Positions 32,466-44,600 of a stretch of 64,000 nucleotides of DNA are shown piece after piece. Positions within the stretch are counted from its first letter, which is position 1. Each line of letters begins with the position of its first letter. The position numbers and the translations under genes were made by a program. Source of the stretch: Linepithema humile (lineage: Eukaryota > Arthropoda > Insecta > Hymenoptera > Formicidae). The stretch covers positions 7,626,001-7,690,000 of the forward strand of contig NC_090131.1 in NCBI RefSeq assembly GCF_040581485.1, written 5' to 3'. The notes beneath the pieces are model-generated. The model did no database searches, was not told where the DNA came from, and worked only from the letters and a program-made list of their open reading frames with translations.

Positions 32466-35400
32466 ACCTAATATTCCGTAATGGATTCCACGACGCGACG
32501 TCAGTTGAGACTGCTTCAACTGCATTTGTTACACTGCTACTGCGTCTTCGCTACTGCGCGAACATCCACGCATCGGGTTATAAAACCACAGCATGTCTGA
32601 AATTTTAGACAGATGCTGCTTTCAAATATGTTGTCTAATTTTTTGGACACCAATTCTAAATTTTTCGGACAGACGCGCCACTATTCTGAACTTTCAGAGA
32701 AACTACTCTGATAATTAAGACAGATTATCTGAAATTACTTTCAGGCACCCAGATCTGAAAATTCAGACAAAAATGTGTCTGAATTTTTAGGCAATTTTTT
32801 ACAGTGAACGTTTCAATCTTTGTTTGGAAAAAAGTGGAGCAGCGAATGACAGAAAACAGTAATCCGCTCCAGCAGTCGTGCTCTCAGGAATTTCCTCCAC
32901 GCCTGGTTTGCTCGGGAGAGAGGAAACTCCAGCGACAACCTGATTGTCGCTGTATCGAATTCCTTCATCGGCGATCAGCGAGCGTGTCGTCGCAGAATCG
33001 CGACGGAGTTCGTAACTACTCGCGCGACGACTTTTCCGCGCGTACGCAACGTGGGAATGCTCGCGGTGCGTGCAACCGCAGAGCCGAGCGGGCGAGAGCG
33101 GGTGCGTGCGTGCGACCGCGTGTTCTCGCATCATCGCGGGTAACGACATCGCAGGTGGAATCGCAGGTACGACTCGCCCGGCATCCGCTCGCCGCTCTTT
33201 CTCTCGCGATCGGATGTTCGCTTCGATAGGTTTCACGGATGGTCCGCTCTCATACACTATGTTTCGCCAAGCATAACCGAGCGCATTGTTCCACTGTCAT
33301 TTTTGCATCCGAGAAACAGGGAGCAGCAGGGAGACAGCCCGAAATTAATGACACGATATATTTATATCGCTCTAATGGGAGAAAGTTTCTGCAGGATCTC
33401 ACGAGACAAAGAAGATTCAGCCGAGGCAATTATCCGAAAACAATGCAGCGAATCCACGCGACGAGAAAAACTATTTCGTAATACTTTTTGTATAAAAGAA
33501 TTATTTTTTTTTTAACAAAACAATTTTCAAGCAAGCTAACACAGCTGTGTTACGTCATTCGTACAAAATCGTCTAAAGGCCAGGAAATTTAATTGACGAA
33601 TAATTAAATTATTTTATAAAAAATCTGATTTTTTTCAAAAAACAAGTTTTTGCAAGGTTGAGTGTCTCATCTAAATATATTTAGATAAATCTCTCAATCG
33701 CGAAGCATTTTCTTCTTCGCACGCACAGTATGCTCATCAATTAATTCGTGACGTGGATTCCTTGCGTTGTTTGGGAAACGGCGAACATCGGTGTTCGATA
33801 ATGAAATCGCGAGCTACGTCGCGGCGCCGTGACGTCCTTTCGCACGTATTTCTCGATAACGCAAGCGCGCAGTTATCCCACAAGTTCTTAAGCGCCGTGT
33901 ATGCGCGCGTGGAACGCGCTACCGATGATGCGAACTAGTTATGTAAATGCCAAGCCGCGCATTCTCCACGCGCGATCTACGAGCGTATCGCGATATCCGC
34001 CTTGGAATACACGCGCGAATTGTATGTTCAGTCTTCACCTATAATCCTTAAACACGAATGTCAGATTACAGGATATCAGCGTTCCGCGGATGATTTGCTA
34101 CAAGCGATCGGCGAGGATAAATCGTGTAAACTCGTATTAACGCGCGATCGTTACGTGGCAAAACTCGTGTGCGAAACACGATCGGCGGAAATCTATTTAA
34201 TTATTAATTTACGGAGTTGTATTAAATAAATGAGCTTGTTGAATAATACATTTTTTATTTATTTCAACGCTGTCTGTTTACTTAATTGCAGCAGCTTGTA
34301 AAAAGCTTTTGAAGGAAAGCATTCAGAGTTCGAGTGACAATGATTCGCTCTGAATTATTATATTATGTCGTCTATGCGCTCTGCTTTTTTTTCAGCAGCG
34401 CAACGCGAGCGCAACTTCTCTCGAATATCGCCACGAGACCTGCGGAAGCCGCGTGAAACGCGCGCTAACTCCGCCGCGTCGTCGGCATCCCGTAAAATTA
34501 ACGCGACACGAGTTCTTAGTGCGGGAAAAAAAGAGTCGGGCCGAAAAGAGAAACACAGTGAAAAAGTGCAGTGCATTTTTCGCGAGGTCGTGCGAGATAA
34601 AAACGCGCGTTGACGTCGCCGCTCCTCTTTTATGACACTGCTATCGCGCGTACACGTGCGATAACACGCGACTTTTATTAACCGTCGAGAGCTATCGCTA
34701 CCATATGACGAGTCCTCGAAACTCCCCGCCCCGAACCGAGTTTTCCTGCACCGATATTAAATCTTGACTCTTTTGAGATAGCGCGCAATTCTAAAACGAG
34801 CGTCAGCATATCTCAATACAATCGCGATAACAATTGTCTTTGTCGCTGATAAAAGACTGGTATTTTCACGCTGCGATGTTAACACCTGGCTGAGAATCAC
34901 ACGTCAGCTTCTTCCGGCGAAAACCGGAGAAAATTCCATAGGAATTTTTAATCCCTCAACTTTTACAATCGTTATTCTTCAAATGTCTTCTCTCCCCGTG
35001 TGAAATATTCACTCGGCGTTGTTTATTGCAAAAAAGCCGAGCGATTTTCCATAATTGCGCGAATCTCCACCATCGCGGTGAGAGAAACCATTCGCGTATT
35101 TTTCTCCCCCGAGTATCTCGAGCGTGAACGCGGAGCATGGAACATCGCTTCACCCCTTTTCGCAGGAGCAACACGTCGAATTTATACAGAACGATTGTTG
35201 TCATGGAAAACAGTTTCCCGTTGGTTTCCGCCCGTTGATTGCGCCTCCTTATATGCATTGGGAAAGTCATTATTCTTTCATTATTCCGCGCTGCAAAAAG
35301 TCGCCGTTGTAATTAACGAGTCGACAAGTACATAGTTTCGCTATTAAGAAAAATTCTATTCACGCTGATAATTTTTATATCATTGCCGGCATAATCGCTC

Positions 35401-38400
35401 ATCGCCGAGAGTGCGGCGATTCGTCAAGCATCTCGTGCAGCAATTTCGCGAAGCAATCACTCCAAGTGGCATGTGTCCGGCGCGATGGCCAAAACTTGAT
35501 ACGTATTACAAAAAAGGTTAACCGCAAGGCTTCGCCGCTGCCAGCGGCGCGCATCCCCGGCGAGTTTCTGGCGCGAAAGAGATTCCTAGCGCGGCGAACA
35601 TTAATTTCGCGGCTGGTTTTTGCCACACTCGACGGCACGCGTGCTGCCTTTTCCCGTCGTAATAATTATTAATGCCCGGATGTGCCCCGGAAAATCCCGC
35701 ACATCCTTCGCGAAAGGACTTTACCGACTGATAAAAATGACCAGACGACTCGCTTGCTCTCCGCGCGAAATTCTCGTCGGAGGAAGCGACGCGGACAGCG
35801 AGAAACGATCCGTTATCGCGACTAGGAAACTCGACACCGGATTATCGCGGATGAGAACGAGAACGGACGTTAATTGTTTCCTGAAGAGAATAAACTCAAC
35901 TTCCCGCCGAGCGCGAAGACTATCGCGGTAAGATCGTGCGCGATGTGTGCGCGGATCGTCAATAAACAACCGCGAGTGCGGATGAGAGCTTTTTAATTGT
36001 GACACAGCTGCTCGCGCGAGGCTCATCAATCTCGAGTTATAACCAGTCAAACAATGCGACTACAGTTTTCCAAGCGGGGTCGCCGATCCCTCGGCCGGCG
36101 GGTTATCAGACTTCCTCTCTGTAGCGGAGAAATTAATGAGTGGTACGATATTTCAGATAAAGCGCGCTTTGATTAATTAGAGCTAATTACTTAATTAACA
36201 AGGACTCGGTGCGCTTGTGACATAATGCGCCACGGTCTTTTATCAGCTGGGACATAAAAGTATTTGTAAGATACACATTCCCGAGATTACAACTGTATCC
36301 CCGCGAAAGAGCGTCACGCGTTCGGCCGTTGAAGAGAATGTGTGTATCCAAGTTGCTTGTTAATTTATTAATCGAATTATAGCTGTGCGCGATAATATTG
36401 CAACACAATAACTGACATGAAAATCATTATTTATGTACGCGATAACAGATTGCCGAGCTGCTAGAACACACGTTGAAAGTCTATGCGCGAACATTATTAC
36501 AAAATCCTATTTACCCTCCCCGTTTTACCTCCCCTTCCCCCCCGTCGTACAAGTAATAACTCGCAACCTTTCTGACGCGGGCGCATCGGAGCGGAGCGTC
36601 CGGCTGCGGATTAATTCGCGTAATGCGATTCAGATTTGCGCAATTAAAAATTGTAATTTTCCCATTGTGCGCCGTGAAACATGCAAAGCGGAATCATGTT
36701 GCGGCGTAAAATATGCTGCGGGGGGCTGCGTTATAATAAACGAGGGAGAGGAAGCAGAACGTATCGCGTGCGTATACGGATGCTGATAGTTTTTCTTCGC
36801 GAGAACTAGGACTTTTCTTGGACGCTTACTTTTTCCTCCGCTCATTTTCAAGTAATTATCTGCGCCGCAGATTGACGATCCCGGTTCTTCGTAATTAATA
36901 TTTATTAGCAAATTTACATTTTATTTTAATTTACTTTTCGCTTAATCTTATCGATATAATCAGGATTATGTTATTTTTATTAGAAATTCAAATTAAGGAC
37001 TGCTAATTTTTAAATAAAATTTCTCAACTTTCCTGCGCTGGAATTTCATGACAGCGTAATGGCGAACAGGAAATTATTAATATAAACAATTTACTAAAAT
37101 TTAATCCATTACCGCGCTCAGCTATATTACTTGTATCTTTTTCTCTTTTATTTCCTTATTTAATAATAAATGCAGCTTCAAAACTTTGACATTATTTCTT
37201 GATTAAAAATATACGAATCTCTTCCAACGGCCCGCGTAAAAGATGATGAAAAAAAAAGGAGGTAAATGAATAATTTCTACGTCAGTTATAAATTAATTTT
37301 ATCTCGGCGCCGAAAATGCGAGGTACGCTGCAATCGCTACCGTGGTTCCCGGTATTCGCCTTAATGTTGCACGGAGCGCATTAAACGCGCAGCATTTTCC
37401 GTATCCGTAGACGGGACGTAATGAAAAGCCCGACGTAATATATTGCATTACTCAATATAGGGAATCGGAAATCGAGTGGCGCGCGAGCGACTGGTTCCAG
37501 AAGTCGATTCGACGCGTCTACGCGCGTGCCGATGTGTGCGAGCTCAAGGACGCCGGCGCGTTTCGCATACCGGCTAATTACGCGTCCATCCCACCGACGA
37601 CGGCGACGTGCGTGCACACGCACGGCGGATCCGTCGCCATCCGAGAAAGTACGGTCAAGTTAATCCGCAGCGACGAGAAATGAAGGACGCGAGTTTGCAG
37701 CGCGATAATAAAACGGATGCGAAGCTGATTGTTTCACAATCCCCTCGACATCTCTGACGCGTGAATCTAATGTTGCGTGAAGCTAAGACAGTTTAATTAC
37801 ACGCGGGATGTTCTGGCGAATAGAAGAAAGAAAAAATGGAGAAAAATTTAGAAGAAAAGTTTTATGCGTTGCTAATTGAAATGCGATTTTTACGCTCGTC
37901 GCGAGTGTGTTTTCCAAATAAATCTTTCTTAAAGGCAGAGTTTCGCGTGTTTTCAGAGCGCTTGCAGCAGCCGCGGAGGCGTTAAACTGGAGATGCGCGC
38001 GGGAAACTCGGTACCGCGATAAGATGATAAATGTTTCTAATATTCCTGACCGCGCGCGGGCGCATGCACGATGTATATTAAATCGTGCGCCGTGAAGTCA
38101 GTGGCGCATCAAGTGCGCTTCTCCGTAAAAAAAAAAAAAAAAGAGAGGAGGCGCTCGGCCGCACAACGGATAATGATTATTGCAGACGATAAAGGTCCGC
38201 GGGCCCGTAATGACGGATGCGCTGTTTATCGGCAAAGTGCATTTCGAAGTAGCGGCTTCGCCCCGACGCGATAAGTCCGGCGCATCATTCCCGACGCGCG
38301 CGGGGAGGAACAATTAATTGCACCGCGCGCCCGTAGCCGCGACGCCGCGCAACCCACCCTTCGCCCAACCCGATATCTCGCAGCGGGGCGCGACGCGAGC

Positions 38401-38664
38401 AGCTCGAGCGAGTCGCGAGCGAGAGAGCGCGCCCGCTCGGTCGTGATCTAACGATATTATCTTGCGGAATAGCGACTTCGCTGCTACATTACTCACTTTG
38501 CGCTCGAGATTACTTCATCGAGATCCTCGTGGAGCAACAGCGAGCGCCGTATCTATCTAATGCACGGAGTTAAGAATAAATTGGGTTAATAACGCAACAC
38601 CCGGCTGGCACACAGTCGTAAATTAATCGCCATTAACCGCGCGCAAGCTCGACTAGCGCGTAAC

Positions 38665-38688
38665 GCGTAATTACCCGAGTAATTACGC
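38665..38688. promoter_or_regulatory. Inverted pair of TAATTA homeodomain-core sites
   Basis: GCGTAATTAC and its exact complement GTAATTACGC are separated by CCGA. TAATTA is the core bound by many homeodomain proteins, and a spaced inverted pair is a plausible dimer site. The assignment rests on the motif alone. Confidence 0.25.
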
Positions 38689-41600
38689 ACGTCCAATTTT
38701 CTTAAACCGCAACACCGCACCGCGGCGTTAATCGTTCCCGCGCATCCGGCGCGTATTGTGTTCCAAATATATTTAATAACGCTCGCCGGAGGCGCCGACG
38801 GTGTTTCCGGTGGGCCGGCAAAGCGCGAGCGTTCGCGAGTTAACGAGCCCGCGAATCACAGGTCCGCTCGGTGTCAATTAATACGAGAGACTGACACGCG
38901 TCTTCGCCGATTTCCGCGAAGCGCCTCCCCGTCTAATCGTCCGCGTGAAGGAAAAAGGGATCTAGGACGACGAACCCGACCGGTCGGTCCCGCCGCGACG
39001 CTCATCTTATTGACCGCCGGTCGCATTACGGCCCGTAATGGGCGAAGCTAAACCGCCTGTTTTCCAGCGGCCAGCGTGACGATACCACATCGGAACACAG
39101 AAAAAACGCCGCGCCGAGACATTTTATAGCTTCTCGAACGATCTCGCGAGACACCGTCCATCACTTAAATCCGGAATGTGTGCCGAGTCCAAACAAGCTC
39201 GTTAAAAAACAATAAAATTGGCATCTTACTCGATCGAACGTTTTTTCAGATTTTTTCCGGGTCTCCGCGCGGAATTAAATTTATGCAATTTTTTATCAGA
39301 AATTCTTCATCTTTTTCTAGTAAATAAATTGGGAATTTATCTCAACTTCAATGTTTGTGGACGTCACTCGAAAAAAATATAAATGTCGTGTATTTGCTTT
39401 TAATTGAAAATAAATAACACAGGCACTTATGAAGCAAGAAAGATTGCATCGCAATAATACTGTTGTGCGCCCGCAGCAAAAAGAGTATGAGAACCACTTC
39501 TTCTAGAAAGAGCGTATAGCCGAGCGAGACTACTTGCACCGTTGTTGAAGCAACAGATCGCAGGGCGTTCGCACGTTTTAAGCCGACAATGCAAGACGAT
39601 AAGTTAACGGTAAATCGACGTATCGAGCGAGTCGTACGTATACAAGCGCAAGACCATCAATCACGGGGCTCCGTTTCGACGACGACGGGCAATAAGAAGA
39701 CGAAAGAGCGCGGACGCGCAGAGGGGGGAGAAGGAGGGAGGAGGTTCACGGGGCCAGATGTAATCGAGATCATCATCCGTCGCGGAAAAAAAGGAAGACG
39801 AAGAGGCACCCAAGGGCAGTCACTCCGGACAGTCATGCGGTTACATCACGCGGAGCATCGGCCTCTCAACCCTTTTTCTGCCCGGCTCGCGTGGACACAT
39901 ATGAAATTTTCTTGTTAGCGTTCGCGAAGGAGGCCCGACGATTATTTTTTTCCGCGACGATCGCGGCGCCAACCCGCTCTTCGAGAATGTCGCCGATGAA
40001 AAAGGCGGTCCTTAAGAACGACGCGGACTTAATAAATCGTGGGGGATAAACTCGAAGGGAGAAAAAGTTTGCAAAGGTGTAGAATTCAGATAACTGAGAT
40101 AAAATAAGTAAAAATTAACTGCTATCAGTTTTCAAATAAAATCGATGATTATCGGTTTTTTTATGGAATTTACGACGACTTTTAAGTGAATCATCTCGGC
40201 GACTTACTAAGCATTTTTCAATGATTTTTTATAGTTACTTTTACAGTTAATAGTTTCGTGGTTAATTTTATATACGACGGAAGGATATTAAAATCCTTGT
40301 TGCGATTATATTCGTGAAGCGGAACTGCGAAATTGATATAAACCGTTCCAGCTACTGTTAACTGCGACATTCGGAGGCCGTTTATTATCGTCGCTTGATA
40401 CATCGCGATACTTTACTGCCGACACGCGGTGGATATTTCACGGTCTCGCAATGGGATATCTTGGAAGCCGTTACGGACCGGGCGAGATATTACGATCCGC
40501 AGGATGTGTTATAAAGCTCGCTACAGGTGTTCCGAAACTACAATCAAATCTCGATTAACGTTAAATTTCACAATTGTCCTTCTCAATGTAATAATTGTGC
40601 CTTTCGCGTTCCGAAATATTCGGTTATTCGCAAAGTTTGCAGAACGCGTGGCAACAGCGGACGGCTTTTTACGACGCGTAGAAAAATTTATCCGTCACGA
40701 TAAAGCAAAGTTTGACACTGCAATCAGTGAGAAGTTCGAGCATACACACGCACTTATCGACGCTCAGTGCACGATATTTTCCCGATTCGCGAGTGAAGTG
40801 ACGATGAAAAAAAAAAAAAAAACTCGCGATGTTATAAAAATTTCATTTGCAAGTGAAATGTCGGACGCGTTCTGATCCCGACCGAGTTGCCGCGCATTCC
40901 GAGCGCGGTTCGGAGTAAGGTTTCAGGAATGCACCCTCTCAATTCAGAACAATCGGGCGGGAATGCGAGGACCGTCGTCGGTTCCGGATCGACGAGGAGG
41001 CGGGCTCCGCGCGTGGAATCTCTCTCTTCGTTCCGCCAGCGGTGAGTCATCCACGGGACCCATGCGTCGCGTCGCGCTCAGCGGCGGGGCCTTAACCCTC
41101 GAGCGTATAGTGTATCGCACTCGATAAGCTATCGATATACGGTTTAGCAATTTCTCAGGGTGGTCTCTGTCGTCGGCAAATATTTCACGTGTACACACGC
41201 GATGCACTGGGTGTTCTAAAATTCACCATCTCGATTTCGACGGATTCTCTCGCGATTTTTGCCAGGATAATTTGGCCTTAGAAAGAGTTGAATAATCGCC
41301 GATGAGAAGTCATATTTGAAAGCTGATAATTATGATGATCGATGCGAGCAAAATTCAAATGCGTAGCTTCAATTTCGAATTGGAATTCTGCACCGAAAAT
41401 TTTTTTTCCAATCCCGATGGAATTTGATTTTAATATAAATTATATCCTTATATAAAAATAATTGTTAAAGAAATAATGATCTAAATCGATGAATATGCGT
41501 TGACGTCCCTTAAATTTCACCGGTTTCGAAATATTAAGTGTCTCCAATCATACCTCGGTCTTCTCCGCAGATCGAAGTTGGTCCTCGGCATCCGCAATTA

Positions 41601-44600
41601 ACGTATGATTTCGCGATAAATGAATTTTCCCGTCTTCGCTATCACTTTCTTCCGACTTCCGCTTCCTCGGCGACGGCGTCAAGCACGTCATCGCGTCCAG
41701 AATGCCGCGGATTATTTTTTTCGGCATCGCACGCTAATTAAATGTACTTTCGATTAATCTAGCAGTTGCTCTCGCGATGGTCACTAACGAACTGAGCGAA
41801 GCTCGAAGCGAACCACACGATTAACAATAGTTGAATCGCGCGCGCGGTTTACTCGCGTAAAGTACAGGCTGAACGTGCGCTAACATGTTTCGACCTCTAC
41901 GAGAAGGGGAGAAAAAAAAACCAGTTGCACGGGGAAATACCGAATCCGTTTGAGCTTCTTCCGTCGTAATGCTAATCTCAATTCGGCTCGGTTGCCGAAA
42001 GCCAATGATTCAAGTCTTATCGCTTCTAGTTGCGTATTACGTCATCATTTCATTCAAACGTTTCGCGAGCGACATATTTTATTCATCGTTATACCGTGAT
42101 TAAAATGCAATATATTATGCAACACGATAATATTCTAATTATTATTACAAGCAGACAATTGTTTAATGATATAATTTTATCAATTGTTGTGCTTTATACA
42201 GTGATTAAAAGCAAAATTTGTCACTATATCTATTGGGATAATTGTTCAAATAAGAAATATCCAACGAGATACTTTGCTAGGCAGGTGAATTTATTTTTAC
42301 TCGAATATCGCAGCTTTAGCGATACGGCGATAACGATTTTATTACAGTGCGCCTGGTAAATATCGAATGGGAAAAGAGAAGAAAGTGTGTAAACGCTAAC
42401 CGTCTCCTATCTTCATCTTTGCTTTGCTACGATACTGTATCACTCCCTTGCGAGATATTATTGATCTCGAGGTGTATATTGCACCACGCGTGATATTCTA
42501 TACGCGGAGATACGCGCTATTTTGTGGTGCGTTTCTCAAGTAAGCCGATCGTCGCCGATAATTCGACGCGACGACTGCAAACGAATCCGATTAGTTTCCG
42601 GTTAAAGATACAAATACGTCTTATTATGAAAGTTATGCGCGACGTAGCGACGACGGTTACGGCAGATCGCGCAGAGGAATTCGATGCGCAAGCGAGAAAC
42701 ATGTATCGAGTTAATCGAAATCTAATTTCGCAAATATTCCTCGTTACTTCACAAAGCCTCGACGAGTTTACAGCCAATTACTTATCGCGTTACTTCCGCG
42801 GCGCTTGGTTGCGGCTGCGGCGCGAACATGTTTGCGGATTGAGTTACACACTCCCTCGCTTTCGTCGTTGAAAGGGCGCCCCTATTTACGCTTTCAGCCG
42901 CGGCGAAAAAGCAAAGTGAGAGCTGTCGAGACGTGACACATCTGCAAAACAGCAGCGGTTTGTAGAGGCAGCCCTTTCGATGCGCCGGACAAAAAGCGCG
43001 CGATCGGCGACGCTCTATTGGGAGACATAATCTAAAAGGCAGCTGGCTGCGTGCGTGTGCGTGCGCGCGTAGCGAACTCGATCCACGCGCGTTGCGATCG
43101 CGCTCATCTACTTTTTCCACGCGCGCTCCAACTCGTGTTTAAGACGGATTTCCTTTTACGACAGCCTGCTCCGCTGGGATAACTATCGGTTATCCGAGCG
43201 AGGTAGCTTTGATTAATCGCCATCCCGCATGCAATTAACGTCCGGCGCATCAACGTACATTGTACTTCGTGACGAGTGGGACTACCCTCGATTAGCCAAT
43301 GACTGCTGATAAGAAAAGATTTTATTGCACGTAAGTACACATGCGCGAGGGATGAGTGATTCCCCGCTATAAATCTCCGCTCAATTAGAGCGCAATCGTT
43401 CGCGATTGAAAACGTATCTGGCGGGCCAACGTGAAGCTCGCGTAATGCGTGAAACGATGCAGATATTTTCCGTGACATTTAATAATGAATTCAACGGACA
43501 AGATGCGAATAAAAAAGGCAAAAAGTATCCGTTTACGTAAAATTTTCAGGTCGCGAAGAAATAAGCGCGGAATGTAAAATCATTCTTACGAATCGCGAGG
43601 GATATTTCAATGGCGGAGAATTTGCTTGAAAGTCAAATACCTTTCCGACAATATGGAAATCTCGAAAGTTAGCGTCTCGTTCCAGCGATCGCGAAAAAAT
43701 GGATCGTGGAAAACGCGGCCGGCCGGCTTCTCCGCCGTTTACGGGCGCGAGCTCAAAGGCACGTGTAGGGTAAAAACGAGTTTTCGTCCGAAGAACGTCC
43801 GGCGAGATTGTGAGAAATATTCCGTGAGGGAAACGCGAATGGAATTCGCGAATGGAAGCCGCGCCAAGTTGGAATGCATTTCCGACTGCGCGATGAAAGA
43901 AACTCGCGAGGGACTCCACGTACGTTCTTTTCAAGCGCGCCATAATGTTGCATTTTCCGTTGCACTCGAAATGAAACGAGCGTACACTCAAATAGAAGAG
44001 AAAGAGAGAGAGAAAGAGAGAGAGACAGAGAGACAAGGAGAAAGGAGGAACGGTGCATAAAAAAAGTATAAAAGGCGAGGCTGCGAAAGAACAGACTGCC
44101 TTTCCGTCTTGAAAGTGGCGTCACGCGGATTTTCGGACTCTGATGACAAAGCTTGATGGCGAGGCGAGCGTTGCCGCGTGACAAACGACGCACCGTTATT
44201 TTCCGCCATTACACTCTGTAATCGTTCACCCCTCTCGGGTTTTTTAGATGTCACATCGCGAATGACGTTGCGCAAAATGCGCCCGCCGTGATCGTTAGCG
44301 TTCTTATTCTAGTGCAGCTGCAAACGCCGACCGCGTAATCCATTTGCGGAATCGGCTATTACGCGAGCGCAATGCGAGCGGGGTCTCAGCCGATTCGCGG
44401 CGAGACACGTAACCGCGGAGCGCATTAGCGCAGGCGGTTCGTGAGGGGCCAGTAATCATCAGTAACGCCGGATGATTTACATCGGAGAGCGCGGGATGGG
44501 CGAGCGCGCCCCGCTGATTGCGTTTGCGAGCTCTGATTCTCTGAAAGAATTCCGAATTCTTAAAGGTCGACCGGCCATGCTCTGATAAAATTGCTGTTCA

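Larger units (their letters stand above)
31655..32812. mobile_element. Composite fold-back structure (non-autonomous transposon-like)
   Basis: About 1.15 kb built from four linked parts: the 44-bp palindrome, a tandem array enclosed by short inverted arms (31716-31986), a hairpin with 104-bp arms (31993-32211), and a hairpin with 73-bp arms (32302-32465). A tail of short TCTGAA/TTCAGA motifs follows (about 32592-32806), related to the 22-bp tandem unit. Loose terminal inverted similarity exists between the left end (ataaaaaattactga) and the right end (aattttttacagtg). No protein is encoded. The arrangement resembles fold-back elements, whose arms contain short direct repeats. No family can be named. 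Confidence 0.6.

Noticed and set aside
33669..33690. Short palindrome atctaaatatatttagat
   Set aside because: Eighteen AT-rich bases of self-complementarity are expected by chance in this composition.
41303..41328. Sequence resembling the bantam microRNA (tttgaaagctgat)
   Set aside because: The 5' seed region differs from bantam and I saw no convincing precursor hairpin around it.
42088..42225. Possible small hairpin with acaattg arms and a nearby direct repeat (gtgattaaaa)
   Set aside because: AT-rich sequence makes such pairings frequent; arms are short with many mismatches.
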